Shown here piece by piece: positions 36,813-49,652 of a stretch of 64,000 bases of DNA (positions within the stretch are counted from its first letter, which is position 1; every line of letters starts with the position of its first letter). The notes beneath the pieces are model-generated. The model worked only from the letters and a program-made list of their open reading frames with translations, was not told the origin of the DNA and searched no databases. A program made the translations under genes and the position numbers. Source of the DNA: Numida meleagris (lineage: Eukaryota > Chordata > Aves > Galliformes > Numididae); assembly GCF_002078875.1 (NCBI RefSeq), contig NC_034412.1, forward strand, positions 81,857,575-81,921,574, written 5' to 3'.

Positions 36813-37132
36813 ATATAAAATATGGTTAACAGATAAGTAACAAAGCATTTTAATTTAAAATATTTTTCTATAGACATTAAAAAAATAGAGAGGAACAAAA
36901 ACATAAAACTAGTGGGATATTCGACCTTTTTTGTGAAACTAACACGCCAGTCTGGTTCAATGGCAGCGGTTGCAATTGTTAGTGAGGTCTCAAGGTATTC
37001 ATTAGTGATTTCTGATGAAATTTTACTCTTTCCGTACTTCATCCTTGACAATAATTGTTCAAAATGTGTATACTGCAAGAAAGTGATGATTTGAATAAGA
37101 TGTGATTGTGAAGAAAAGGATATTTTTCTCTG
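36813..37132 (-). pseudogene. hAT (Charlie-like) transposase C-terminal remnant
   Basis: On the minus strand an open reading stretch carries the hallmark end of hAT transposases: FEQLLSRMKY, then SEITNEYLETSL, then TIATAAIEPD (about 37050 down to 36915). In the family this is the last part of the dimerisation domain, where consensus has F-SRMKY-KSK, LTDEHLE-SL and RIATA-IEPD. The conserved acidic and tryptophan residues of the catalytic domain would lie at higher coordinates but are gone: a CR1 fragment starts at about 37133. The remnant runs on as AT-rich sequence to the mariner copy at 36812. It is dead, with no start and no catalytic region. It probably belongs to the same hAT element as the end at 36188. 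Confidence 0.7.
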
Positions 37133-37670
37133 GATAACCTCATGAGTTTCAACAAAACTAAGTGCAAGGTCTTGCACCTGGGTCAAGGCAACCCCCACTA
37201 CCAATACAAGCTGGGGGATGGAAGGACTGAGCATAAGCCCTGCTGAGAAGGACTTACGGGTACTGGTGGATGGCAACCTGGACATGAGCCAGCAATGTAC
37301 CCTTGCAGCACAGAAGGCCAACCGTATCCTGGGCTGCATCAAAAGAAGTGTGGTCAGCAGGGCAAGGAATATGATCCTGTCCCTCTAGGTTGTGCTGGTG
37401 AGACCTCACCTGTAGTACTGTGTCCAGTCAGTACAGGAGAGACATGGACTTGTTGGAGTGCATCCAGAGGAGGACCACAAAAATGCTCCAAGGGATGGAA
37501 CAGCTCTCCTATGAGAACAGGCTGAGAGAGCTGGGGCTGTTCATCCCAGAGAAGTGAGTCCTGGGGAGTCCTGAGAGCAGCCTTTCAGTATCTAAGGAGG
37601 GCCTTTAAGAAGGAAGGGGCAGACAGGGTCTGTGGTGACAGGACAAGGGGAAATGGTTTCAATGGAAGAG
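37133..37670 (+). mobile_element. CR1 LINE fragment lacking its 3' end
   Basis: It begins within the reverse-transcriptase region (ACCTCATGAGTTTCAACAAA, then TGCAAGGTCTTGCACCTGGG). It continues through GACATGAGCCAGCAATG, TAGTACTGTGTCCAG and GGCTGAGAGAGCTGGGGCTG, and stops after GGGGAAATGGTTTCAATGG. The last roughly 300 bp with the octamer end are missing, so the right edge is a deletion and not a normal CR1 3' terminus. The frame is broken. It starts further 5' than the related copy at 23256 and belongs to the same subfamily. Confidence 0.92.
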
Positions 37671-40600
37671 CACGAACCCTCTGCTGTGCCTAACAACTGA
37701 AACACATCAAAGCTTTTAGGAAGTAATCAACAGCATATTTTGTACTAGTAGTGCCAATAATAAATTGTGAAAATAAACTGTGAATAATCTATTTATAAAT
37801 TTTATGTGGCCATCTTACTCCAGTCCTATGCCTTGGTTGAACTACTAGAGATAAAATAATGGGCACTGCTTGCCTTGCCCCTAAACTGACCATCTTTTCA
37901 TAAATAGGAAAAGTAAATTACAGAGAAGGCAAGAGATCGTGTTTCAGAAATGGTGAGCAACCACATCCCAAATGAGGTCACTGGGATCCCTGGGTACTCA
38001 CCTTTCAGGAGCTGTAAGTTACCCATGGCTACTGAAGTCAGTGCCAGGACCAAGAATAGAAAACACTTTTCATGTGTTCTGGGTCTAGGTTTCAACCACA
38101 AGTCCCTTCCTTCTCCTTGTCTGCCAAACCACTATTGTAGTGATTTTGGGTTATAATGTCTTAAATTACAGAGCAAGCCAGAACTGAATCATTTTGGTTT
38201 TGGTAAATGGGTTTTATATAGCTTGTCAGATTGGCCAGACAATTCATGTCTTGTTTAGATGGAATTTGTTTTTTTACAGAGTTCCTGTAGTGCTACATTT
38301 AAAGTTGATAATTGACCCAAAGGACATCTACTTTGAACCAGGATACATTTGAGATCAATCATGCTTTATTGTTTGTCACTTGTTTATACAGTAAGGAGGT
38401 TATTTTAGGTTAAAAATTAGTCTAAAATATATTTCTTTCAACAAGTTCAGGAATTCTGGCTAAGAAAATAATTCTGCCTTGGCTAAAACAATAGCTTGGG
38501 GTAAACATTATTGAGAATCAAAAAGAGACAAATGTACTTAAAATTCATAAAGTGGTGGCAGATTTATTACAGTTTTAGTAGCATTATTCAAAAAATAATG
38601 TCATTTTTGTATGCAATCCACTGTACTTCTCTCAATGAACATGCCACCCACCTCCTCTTGAGAATGTTCATGACACTGCTGCTAGATTTCATAAAGTCAC
38701 TGTCACTAAACTACACTGGGGAGTAAAGAAGGTTGACATTCTCACACACAGCTCTGCAAATCGTATCATATTTGACAGAGATTTCAGCTGATGCAATCAT
38801 TTACACTTTTAGTCCAATTTATTCTTAACTCTTCCCTCACTTGACAGTGTTTTTACATCTGTCTGGCCTTTGGTAGATTTTAAGAAGCATATAATCAGCC
38901 TTAAGCAATGTCAGGGAGTGATATGAGATCTCATACAGACAGAGCCATAATGTCCAAATCTGCCCAAGAAGGAGGAGAGAAAGAGAGCAAGGAGTAAGCT
39001 TTTGTTTTGAAATTAGTCATGATACAGTCTAATATTGTGATATTGTAAGATTCTGAGATCATGCTAAATTGTAATATTCATTGTAATATGCATCATATAT
39101 TGTAATAATAGAGGGTCCAATCAGACTCTACTTAAACTCTAGAACAAAAAACGCAGAAAGTCTGAGGATAGCTATTTGTATTCACATCTTGCACACCACA
39201 TATTAAAAAAAAAGACTTCCTCCTGGTAAAGCAACTGATTTGCTTGGACATTCTGTCCTTCTTGTTCACTTTGCTTCCCCATATATTTTCGTAAATATTC
39301 TGGAAATAATTAAGAGGCCTTGGAACCCTCAGTATGCCAGGTTAAAGTCCTTGGGACATCATCTTCCCAGTAAGCAGTGTAAGTAAATTACAGGGCTCAG
39401 TAGGTGGTTTATGGTTAAAGATTCCCATAAAGCAGTCTGCAGCTCCTTGCTTTAGAAACAGACTACTTTTTCATTTGTTATTTAATTTGGCCTTCCAAAC
39501 CATAGGAAGAGAACTGGAATTGTGACTAAAAGATGCTTTTACAGTTTTTGTTTTTATTTTGTTTTATTGCAGCAGATCTCACTAGTCAATTAATCAATAG
39601 TATACAGACAATATAACACGTTTCTATTATGTTTCTGATGGTGCCAACACATAAAAATCCCAATCATGATATTTAGGTCAGAGTGACAAGTCAGTCAGAC
39701 ACCAAAAGAGGTTAAAAGTAGTTCCATAAATGAATAAAGTCAAATCTTCAAAATAACAGATAATATATCTTGGATGAGTTAACAAAATGACAGACTTTTG
39801 TCAGGGTTCTGAAGGTAAAATGCAACTGACATCAGTTGTTATTTAAATTATGATGTGTTACTGAGCAAGAGGCATGGATGCCTTGTAAGAAAATAATAAT
39901 TGCTGATGATGTAAACATTATTATTTGTAATGTGCCCTATTGACTTGGCACCACAACATGGGAAGATCCGTTCTCCGCACATAAGTAACAAATCAAGACA
40001 CGTGGCAACAGCTTTTCATGGGCAAGTATAGCTAAAACCTAAATTTTGTCTTTTTTACGCTAATAGCACAGGCTGTTCTTTTTGGGTAATGAGAGGTGCA
40101 AGGATAGATGCTGAATTTGAGCTGTTCACTGTCGTTTAAAGAGAAGGAAAAAAGAAACCAAGCAGATCTCCATGGGACTCCCAGTCAGTCCTTGGGGTGG
40201 TGGTGTTGTTCTCAGTGAGCATCTACAGTTTGCTGAAGCTAACCAAATGTTAGAGGGGCATCTGCAGTTCATGGAGAACTCCTACATACTGAATGTAACG
40301 TACTTCCTCAGGCTTGTTCCTAACCTAACTTTTGTGGATTGGAGTGCTCAGCATGATTTCCTAAGAAAATGAGTCTTGGGACAGCATCCTCTCAGTGTAT
40401 TTAGACCTGTTGGCAGATTTAAACAAAATTCGACAGAAGTAAAAGTTTTAGATAGATAATGTTTCTCCAAATTTCATAAAAAGGTAGGTTAGAAGGAGGA
40501 GGGAGATTATTTAGGCACGATTTACTTGTTTGAACATGGGCTGAACTAAAATGTGTGTTGTCCTGGAGTTTCATACCTAGACTCCAAGTATCATAAAAGA

Positions 40601-43552
40601 AAAGCCATCTCTGACTGTTATCAGTTACAACAAGGATATCAGAGAAAGTGTTATAAGCTTATTTTTAGTCATACGTTCCAAATCTGCAACAAGAATTCCC
40701 AAACTGATGTAAAAACAGCATCATAGCTCCCATATAATTACACAAAAGGGAATAGACACAGAATAGACTCCTCAGACATGCTTCAACTACTAAGAAAATC
40801 TCTTAGAATCCCTTAGAATTTGCAGGTGTCTATAATAAAAGCCTATAGGAAAACCAACTTCATGCCTCATGTAGAACTACTGATTTGTCAGTAAACTGAA
40901 AAAAAAATTAAAGGTATTCTCTAATTTACAAAACAGGATCATCAAATATAATGAAATTTCAAGTTAACAAATATATGTTACATTCTGGAATGGATGATTT
41001 CCATAAAAATATTAAAAATCATGTACTTTCAATTCAGTGTTTCAAACGTCTCATAGAACTACGTTATGCTTCTCAGTTTCACTGCTTGACAACAATGTCT
41101 AGCTACATTTCTCCTGTGCAGCTCTTTCCTTGTGTTTTTTAATTTGAGATTTACAGGCAGCATGCTACTTTTATGTTTTTCTCTGAGTTGAGGCTGCCTT
41201 ATTTAAGGATTTATCCAGTCCAATTTTCTCCATAACACCCATAATGAAGACTTTACAGAGAAGTCCCCACATTCCACACTGGATTAAGAACAGCTAAGGT
41301 GAAACTCTCCTATATAACTCACTAAAAAACATTATTGAACTTTTCCAATTTTTGAAACATTCTGTAAGATGTCATTTTTCAATGAAAAGGAATAATAAAT
41401 ACTCAAGGGTAAGGTTTAGTGAAAAGATTACTTTTATTTCTAATTTTCTATTACTCATTAAATATTTGTTAAATATTTCTTACATTACCTTGCTGTGACT
41501 ACAGTGATTCTGTGGAGACGCTCTAGCATCAATATGGGCCACAGCACAGGAACATGACATAGTTTTTACTCTGATGTCTGAGAACACCTTTGGTGTTCTG
41601 ACCACCATCAAGAAATTGCAAAAAACAGACAATAACAAAACCAGGAAAACATGGCTGCAATACGTGCCTCTGAGAAATCACGTTACACCTAGCACATGTA
41701 ATTAATTCAACCATGATGATTAATTTTCCCGCTGTGGAGTATTTACACTTCCTATTCTCTTTTGTGACCAACTCTATATGGCAGTGTTCTTTCTTCTGGG
41801 AAGTATAAAGTGCCCTGTACCAGAAATGAAGGATTGGGACAGGATTTTCATTTCAATGATTTTCTTGACTTCCGGAGACTGCTGTGATCCCAGCTATAAG
41901 AAAGAAGACTTTTTCCTCCTGTGTCTCAGTGATCACAGTGCTCTTTCTAGGGGAAAAGGGGACAGTGACCTGTCTGAAATATAACAAGAGACAAGGATGG
42001 GAACCCAAAGCAGACTCATGAACACATGACAGATTTAAGTCTAAAAGGGAAGCTACTCACTATCTATTCCTTTGAAGTTCCTCAGATAAGTAGATCGCAT
42101 TGGCACTTACACTGCCACACCACTGGATTTCAAGAGAAAGCTGCTTGTAATTTTAAGTGCTTTTTTTTCTCACAGAAAACAGAGGAGAGTAGCATTCTGA
42201 CACTTGCAAAACAGATGAAGTTGGTAGGTTTAATTGTAGGCTTACTGTCCTTAGTGCTGTTCCTTCAATATTTATAAGGCTGGTAGAAGTTAGGGCAAGT
42301 TAAAGAAAAAGGGAGAGACTGGAAATTTTGTCCATCAAGCTGAGATGGAAAAAGACTTTTTTATGCAATCCACAACTTTAGGGATAGAGAATAAATTCTT
42401 ACTATAGTCCTATCCTGGAATTCTTGCAGAGTGATAACGTGACATGCAGCAAGAATTATTAAGAGGACCCATGAAGGCTGATATCGTTCCAACTCTCTAT
42501 ACTTTAATCTTCTGTCTGTTAGCTGCTGCAAATGATACCTTGGCATGTATTGCAGTCACATATTAATTTCTCATTTTCTCTCTAGTAGCACCCCCATTGG
42601 GGTATACTAGAATATTGCTATTTTACCTGACTACAGCATGTGACAAGGTAGATCATATCCTTCAGTTGCCTAGAAATCCTAAAATGATGAGCAAAAGAAC
42701 ATCAATAATTCATTGTTAAAGTACCCATGAAGAGCAAGCAGATTGGCTTGTTACACTGGATTACTTCTAGTTTAGTACAGAACAAAATAAATGTTCTTCG
42801 AGGACTCCTGTTCGGTCTCTTTTCTTTGCTCTGTGCACAATGTCTTCTCTGTTGCTGAAAAATGATACTCCGTTACTGGAAGAAATCACATGATCTACAA
42901 CTTGATCTTAATAAAGCACAGATTTGTGGTCAGGCAATGAATTGTACAGATAAAACTTAAACTAATATGACTTTCTTGGATTACCTAATGAACTAGATCT
43001 TTCCTCAGCTATCTATTTACAGATCAAGATGAAGCCCAAACTGAATTAAATTATCTGTACCTTAGTAACTTTAAACAACAAAGCAAACAGATTGACTTTT
43101 TTTTTCTCTAAGTAATTCCTTGCACTGAATGAAACTTTTGGGTTACATTGGTAACAAATCAGCATTTTGCTTTGCTGATTTTTTAATGTTTTCTTCCTTG
43201 TAACATATTAAATTATAGACACATGATTCTCGGATGCTTTCTAAGTGCATTGTGGTTATGAAAAGAAACTTAGCAGAGTGTTGTACATTCAGTCAAGGAA
43301 AAGGTGCTAGGTGTACTAAGAAGATTCACATTTGCATTTTTAAGGTCTATCAATAACTGTAACCAAAATGATGAGATTCAGACATGCTCTCTAATTATGC
43401 TGTACGATGAAATGGTTTGAGTGAGGTTTTGTCTCATACTGCTGCTCAGTGATGATTTTAGGAAGAGATTATTCAGACTTGACAGTGAAGAAGGAAACAA
43501 AATTGGTGTCTAGAGACTAGAAATGATTTTCGAGGGGCTGTGAAAAGTGCTT
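37671..43552. other. non-coding stretch
   Basis: About 5.9 kb without a recognised gene, RNA or repeat family. A few open stretches of 60-80 codons (for example 40172-40372 and 42026-42277, plus) lack splice support and recognised motifs. Confidence 0.4.
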
Positions 43553-43605
43553 TTATATGTACACATATATGAATGTATAGATATACACATATATATACAT
43601 TGCCT
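43553..43605. repeat. degenerate (TA/CA)n repeat
   Basis: Alternating TATATG, TACACA and TATATATA motifs, an old interrupted dinucleotide repeat. Confidence 0.7.
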
Positions 43606-46600
43606 TGCTGGCCATATAGTATAGCAATTAAGTGGACACAATATTGTAAGCAATCTGATCTTGCAATATAATAAAATGTTACTGATATGGAATTCCTATG
43701 ATTCATAATGTGGCTGATAGAGCTGTCTATTATTAAAGCTCGTAATTCTGTGGGTCCCTTGAGTGACATAAGTAATACTTTAAATATGTTATTACAAAAT
43801 GCTGTCAAAGCTAAGCTATGAATACACTGGAGCTGGAGAGAGTAGAATATTCTATATCCTGAATCTCATAGCTGTGAAAGTTAGGGTATTATAATCTCCC
43901 ATTGAGGGGTTTAGTTCTAAAAACTGCATTCTTGTTGGATCTAATTTAAGGTGATATTTCAAATGAACAGATGAGGGCGTAGTAGGGAAGAATGAAGACA
44001 TGAAAGAAATTGAAAGTATTGTATGACCCACGGAAGATAACGAGGGGTGCAAGGTCTGTAAGCAAGAAGAAACAGAAGTGGCTCAATATCAGCACTGCTA
44101 ATCTTTTCCCTTGTAATACTGGCATTAACTGGGACTGGTATCTGTCATACTAAGAGTTTGATTTCAGTCAGAAGTTGAACCTTAGGAATGTCTTCCAGCT
44201 GAGATCATCAGTTTTATTTAAATTTAAACTGGGCAGTTATTTCAGTGTGAGGAAACTTCTGAGTAGTTCTTCCAAAATGTAACTTCTGTGATCTAATGTA
44301 ATTGGCCACTTTTTTTTCATTCAATATTTAACTTCTGGAAGCAAAGAATGTATTTTTTTGCTATAGATGTTCTTTGCTTCAAACAGGCAGATGATGATGA
44401 TAATAAAATTAAAGGTCTGTTTCAGGATCTTGGTAGAGAGAAAAAAAAGATGCGTAAAAACAAAGCGAAGTCTTCTTGTTTAGGGCTATTTGACCTGTTT
44501 AGAAAACCATCAAACAGCTATGACACTAAAATTAATAAATTAACAATAAATTAATAATTAACATTTCAGTCAAAAGGAGAGAACAAACTAATTAATTCCA
44601 CCAAGGTAAATTATTACATTTTGTTTTCAATAGCCTGAAGGAAGCCTTTCAACCACAAGCCGCTTCTTTTTTTCACTATTGCATTGGAACATTTGATAAT
44701 GAGCATTTATGCCTCTGCAGCCAGAATACTAATATGGTCACTGTTGTTTTTTCCAAGTTTGTAATTAAAGACACAGATGTATTTTACAGACCTCTGAAGT
44801 CTCGCTTGACTGATGTGGCTTGTATTGGGTTTGGGCTGAGTGGACAAAGTCTGCTGATGTGCTGGAGCAATAAGAATGGCAGTGTGCCTTAGAGAAGGCA
44901 GCAGGCATGTCACTCTTGCTTGCCATGGAATGGAACACAGCAGCTGTTTACTCTGTAATTCTTTATACTCGCTCTGGCAGGCTTTTCAGAACAGAAAATG
45001 AAGATTTGCTTTTGCAAATCCAGCAATGTTGCTTAGTAGAAGAGTGCCACTGAACTCTCCCTTTGGAAAGGAGATAGTGTTGAGGTTCAAATGTCAAGGC
45101 CAAGTTTGAGTTTGCATTTTCCCCAGCTCTCAGTGCTTAGGACATTTCCCATCTTATAGATTAGAATATTCAATAAAAAGAAAATTTTAAAAGATATGTT
45201 TTTTGTGTTGCTCAAAAGACAATTTTTCCATTTGCTTCCTTTCCTGCCTTTATTTCCTTTATAAATGGTTTTCTTTTCCATCCTACTCCTCCTCCTTCCC
45301 ATTGGGGCAGCTTTGAGGAAACCATATAAGTAAGACATCTCAATTAGATACAGGTGAATGTAAAGAAATGTGAATTTTATCAGAAGTTTTGGATTTGGTC
45401 CAGGATTTGAATTTTTGTGTGTGTGCCTAAAAGATTAAGAAGCAATTAACAGAAGCACAAAGCTCCAGGCTTCCCAGGATTTGTGCTAAATATTTCTCTA
45501 ATACTAGAAGCCCAGAATAAATGGAAATATTAGATTAAGAGATTAGAAAAAAAATTGCAATTTTTCACTGTTATTCTGATCAGGAAAAGACTGGTGCAAT
45601 GCATTGCAATATCTTGCTTTTGCTGCCAAGAAATAATTGAACTAGAAAAGTTCTCACAGATCATCTTGTTATTCTGGTGTGCTTTTAATATTCTAATTAT
45701 TTTACTTCATTTTCTGAGGACATACCTTTTGGCTTCCTTGCAAGTTATTAATATTGCACCGAGAAAGAAAAAAAATTCAGAGATGGAAACAAAAGCTCAA
45801 ATGAAGGGAGACAAACCACCACTTGGGAGTCACTGATGCTGTTATTTCCAAGAAAATCATGTTCAACATAAGCTGTTTCCCAAGCATTTAAGTAAAGAAT
45901 ATTCAAAACAGTAGATTTCAAAGGTAATACAATTTTACTTTGGACTTAACATGAAGACACCAACAGGAAATTATATATTCTGAAAAGTATATTTTGTTAC
46001 ACTGCAAGCCGTGAAAGATAAAAAGCTATTTGTGTAAACAAAGAAAAGTTTGAAAGTAATACACGAAATTCTCAGGATTATTTAGGGTTTGCTTACTGAG
46101 CATTTTTTCCTTTTTATCTCTTCCCCATCTTTTTCATTTCGCCTCTTGCCCGACATGTCACGGCATTATGGGAGGCCCTCACTGCTCCTCACAGAGGCCA
46201 CTCTGCTGCCCATTTCCCCCTGCTGACAATACCTCACTGCATAAACCCAATGCAAAGTCTCCAAGAAATATAAGAAACCTAAAGAGATTAGTACATTTGT
46301 CTCAGTAGGTTACTGCAGTAGATCAGCTGCAGTAAGCCCAGTGTTCCGGAAGCTGTTTTCACATGAGCCAAGCTGTGACAGTGGAGACATTCAGCATTGG
46401 TGATCAATGCTGAGCCCCTATTGTGTTAAGAATATTTCGGTCAAATTATTATATTAGCTGTTATGTGGTGCTAACAATTTCCTGTCCAGTTCTGAACAGG
46501 GTACTATGTCTGTCCTGCATTGACTATGCTCTGCTGTCTTTTACCATATAAATGGTGCAATACCATTACTCATACTGGACATCATGCAAGCTGGGAATTT

Positions 46601-48973
46601 CCTGTCAGAAGCTAGACTAGAAGGCAGATAATCTGTCTTCTAAAGCACAGATCTATAGCACTGCTCTCAGATAATTTCAAACTATTGACAAGCCTGAGAC
46701 ACACACTTGAGGAGTCCAGAGAGCCGTGATGCATATGATTACAAATGTAGTAATTACTATATAGCTGCTCAAGTATTTCTGCTGGACAGTAAATGTCTGA
46801 GGCAGCTTTTCTGTAAGCCTCCAAATATTTTGCAGCCTATCTTTGTGTTTACAAACAAATCTTTGTGAAAGTTTTAAAAAAATCTACTTAACAGATAACA
46901 TTGTATTTAGTTTGTTTTTGAGACTAGTATTATTTAAGGAAGTATACATTTTCTTTATCCTTTGCTTTTGTGTAAAATGGACTACTGCAGGAGTAGCAAA
47001 GAAATCCATAAAAGTTAAAGAATTTTTTTAGTATTTCTGCAAACCATAAGAATGGAAATTTACTTCTGTGAACACCTCTTCAGCCATAAGGATATATATT
47101 TTCCTTTTTTTGTCTCTTCAGCAGAGATTCTGACTTCACTGTTAAATTCAAGACAAAAGTATTTCAATATCCATGTGTAGACTTCCAGGTCAGAAATAAG
47201 TATTCAATAAAATTAATAGCTTCTACTTAACAGAGATGCTTTACCCTTTAAATGTTTATATATGTGACAATTCTGAGGGATTACAGCATTTTCAAAATTG
47301 TTTAGACTGTGAGTAAAATCATTCTTACACTGCAAAATCTACTTCTTTCTCAGGTAACATTTCTGAAAGGATTTCCAAAATCTGTTCTGTGAAACATAAA
47401 AAAAAGAAACAAAAAACCAGTGGATCTAGACAATATCTCACAGAGCCACCTCTTCAACTGCTCATGTTCACATTTTCTATTTTTGTTAGAAATTCTTTTG
47501 AAGAGGCCTTAGACCACATGTAATAAAAAAACTTATTTGCTCTTTCTAAGTGCTACAAGTAATTAATAATGGCAGTATAATATTATACTGATGAGTATTT
47601 CATAAAATCTCATCTTAGATAAACAGATGATATTTTCAGTTTCATGTTTAATTTCCTTGTAGCTGGGAAACAATTAGATCACATGCAACTGTTTTTCATA
47701 GATGTTAAGCTTAGCAGAGACGGACAGAGTTGAGGAACTTTTGTGATAAAAAGAACACAGGAATAGAAGAGAGAACTTGTGACAGTGAGCTTAGTAAGCA
47801 TATGCTAACAACCATACGTCTGGTTTAGAAGCATCCACAAAACATTTACTTTATTTAGCATACCACTGGACTGGCCAGGAAGCACATCCTAATATCCTAA
47901 AAAAAAAAAGGTAGGCCCGCAGTAAAAGACCACAGTCACAAGTCTAACATATCACAGGAAGACAGAATAGATGATAGTTATTGTTAATGTCCTAAGTCCC
48001 TACAAACTGGGAGACTTGTCTAATAAATCTAGACTGACTGAGGAAGAAGACCACACTCCACCCTCAAGGGAGATTAATATCTTCTTACAATATTTTCTGA
48101 CTGTAACACCAAGTGTCCTAGTCCCTAAATCAAATCTCCAGATTTAGATTTGCTACCTGAAGTCTCACACTGTATATTTACCTCTTTTCACCCCTTTCAT
48201 AAGCATATCAAACTCCACATGAAATCATTCACATTTCTTTTATCTCATTGGAATGCTCCCAGAATATCACTCTTCATATGGTTAGAATCTGTCTTCTCAT
48301 TTGCAGTCAAAATATATTCATTACTAATTTATAATTTTTTTGATCTTGTGCTGGTGTTATTTGTAACTTAAGTAGTTCATCTGTATCTTGATGTTTATCC
48401 TCCTAAAGTGTTTGAAATGCCATCATACTCTCTTCTTAAGGTCTTTGCTTTAAGAAGTGAAAACATGGAAAGCCTGTAAATCTCTACACACAACAGAGAA
48501 AATGCAGGACTGAAAATTCTTTGTGCTATTAATTTCATTCTATTTTACACCAGTCAACACTGTCATTTAATTCCTCCCACATAATGAACCTGTCACCTTC
48601 TGTATTCATAGAATCTTCCAGCTACTGTAGCTCACAAATTAAAAAAAAACTCTCATCTATCTCCTTTTCCAGGTACGTTCTCTGGTTTGTAGCTTGTTAA
48701 TCCTGACATTTCTGCTTGAAATCTCCTGTGGGGCACTAATTTCTACATCTAAATTTAAATAGATTAACTCTGCAGCATTAAGTCATCTATCAATTCCTAC
48801 CATAAAAGAAGATACTATGTGATACAACATAGCCTGCATAAAATATTGCTGAAAATGTGTCATACTCTTTATTTAGTGCCATGTTCTGAATTTTCCTTTC
48901 CTTCAAAATTTATTGTCTGACTTAAAACAGTAATAGAGCCAAGCTAACAGACTAATACTGGCCTGGAAAAGTA
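43606..48973. other. non-coding stretch
   Basis: No gene recognised. A less AT-rich patch at about 46138-46265 and a 9-bp palindrome at 46391-46413 stand out but are unassigned. Confidence 0.4.
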
Positions 48974-49008
<35 letters not shown>

Positions 49009-49046
49009 TTTTTGTTGTTGTTGTTTGTTTTGTTTTTTTTTTTTTT
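48974..49046. repeat. (TG)n microsatellite followed by (TTG)n and poly-T
   Basis: A TG run of about 15-18 units with one TA interruption (48974-49010) leads into TTG units and then a pure T run to about 49046. Compound arrays like this are usually polymorphic. Confidence 0.92.
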
Positions 49047-49389
49047 CTATTTCTGAATAGAGGTGTTGCTATTCTTCAGGCACAGAATATTTTACAGATT
49101 AGTTAAAAATCTTACCACTGTCATGTTGATCCTGACCAACACCCACCCAGCTTCTAACTTACTCCTCTCTCCCACAGGATTGGAAGAAAATAATGAAAAG
49201 GGAGAAGACTTTAAGATTGAGATAAGAACAGTTTACAGGGAAAACAAAAACTGTGCTCAGAAGAAAACCAAAAAGATAAAATGGTTCTTTATTTCTCTTA
49301 AGCAGGCATCGTTGCATTCACTTTCTAGAAAGCAGGACCTCAGAATGCATCATGCTTCCTTGGGAAGACAAATGCTAAAGGCTTGAGTG
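49047..49389. other. short unassigned stretch
   Basis: An open frame runs through much of this on the plus strand (49063-49386, 107 codons), rich in K, E and N, with no recognised domain and no splice signals I trust. It may be chance or part of an older, unreadable retroviral insertion. Confidence 0.3.
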
Positions 49390-49652
49390 TTGCCCCTTCC
49401 TCCTTTCCCTAAGAATTAATTGCTGAGCATGATGCCATTTGATATGAAACATTCTTTTCACCACTTTCAGTCAACAGCTGTGGCTATGTCCCCTCCCAGC
49501 AGACCCCTTGTCTGTTCAGTGGATGGCAAAAGTGCAAGAGAGACAGCCTTGATGCAGTGCAAGCACTGTTTAGCAATAGGCAAAATGCTGATGTGTTTTC
49601 AAAGCTATTTTAGCCATAAATGGAATGCACAGCACAATATGGGATGCTTTGA
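49390..49652 (-). mobile_element. Fragment of an avian ERV LTR (same family as 51151-51694)
   Basis: About 260 bp matching the inner part of the LTR family seen complete at 51151. Shared wording includes GTCAGT-AACAGCTGTGGCTATGTCCC-like sequence, GCAAGCACTGTTTAGCAATAG, and CAAAATGCTGATGTGTTTTC followed by an AGCACAATATGGG block. The TTAATTGCTGAGCATGATGC block at its left is absent from the other copy. It is cut on the right by the CR1 starting at 49653, with no LTR continuation visible beyond that CR1, and its left edge is also truncated. Sense is inferred as minus by comparison with the complete copy. Confidence 0.7.

Noticed and set aside
36806..37342. 178-codon minus-strand open frame taken as one gene
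   Set aside because: It is a chimera: antisense CR1 in its first third, then the hAT transposase tail, then AT-rich sequence. Only the hAT part is meaningful.
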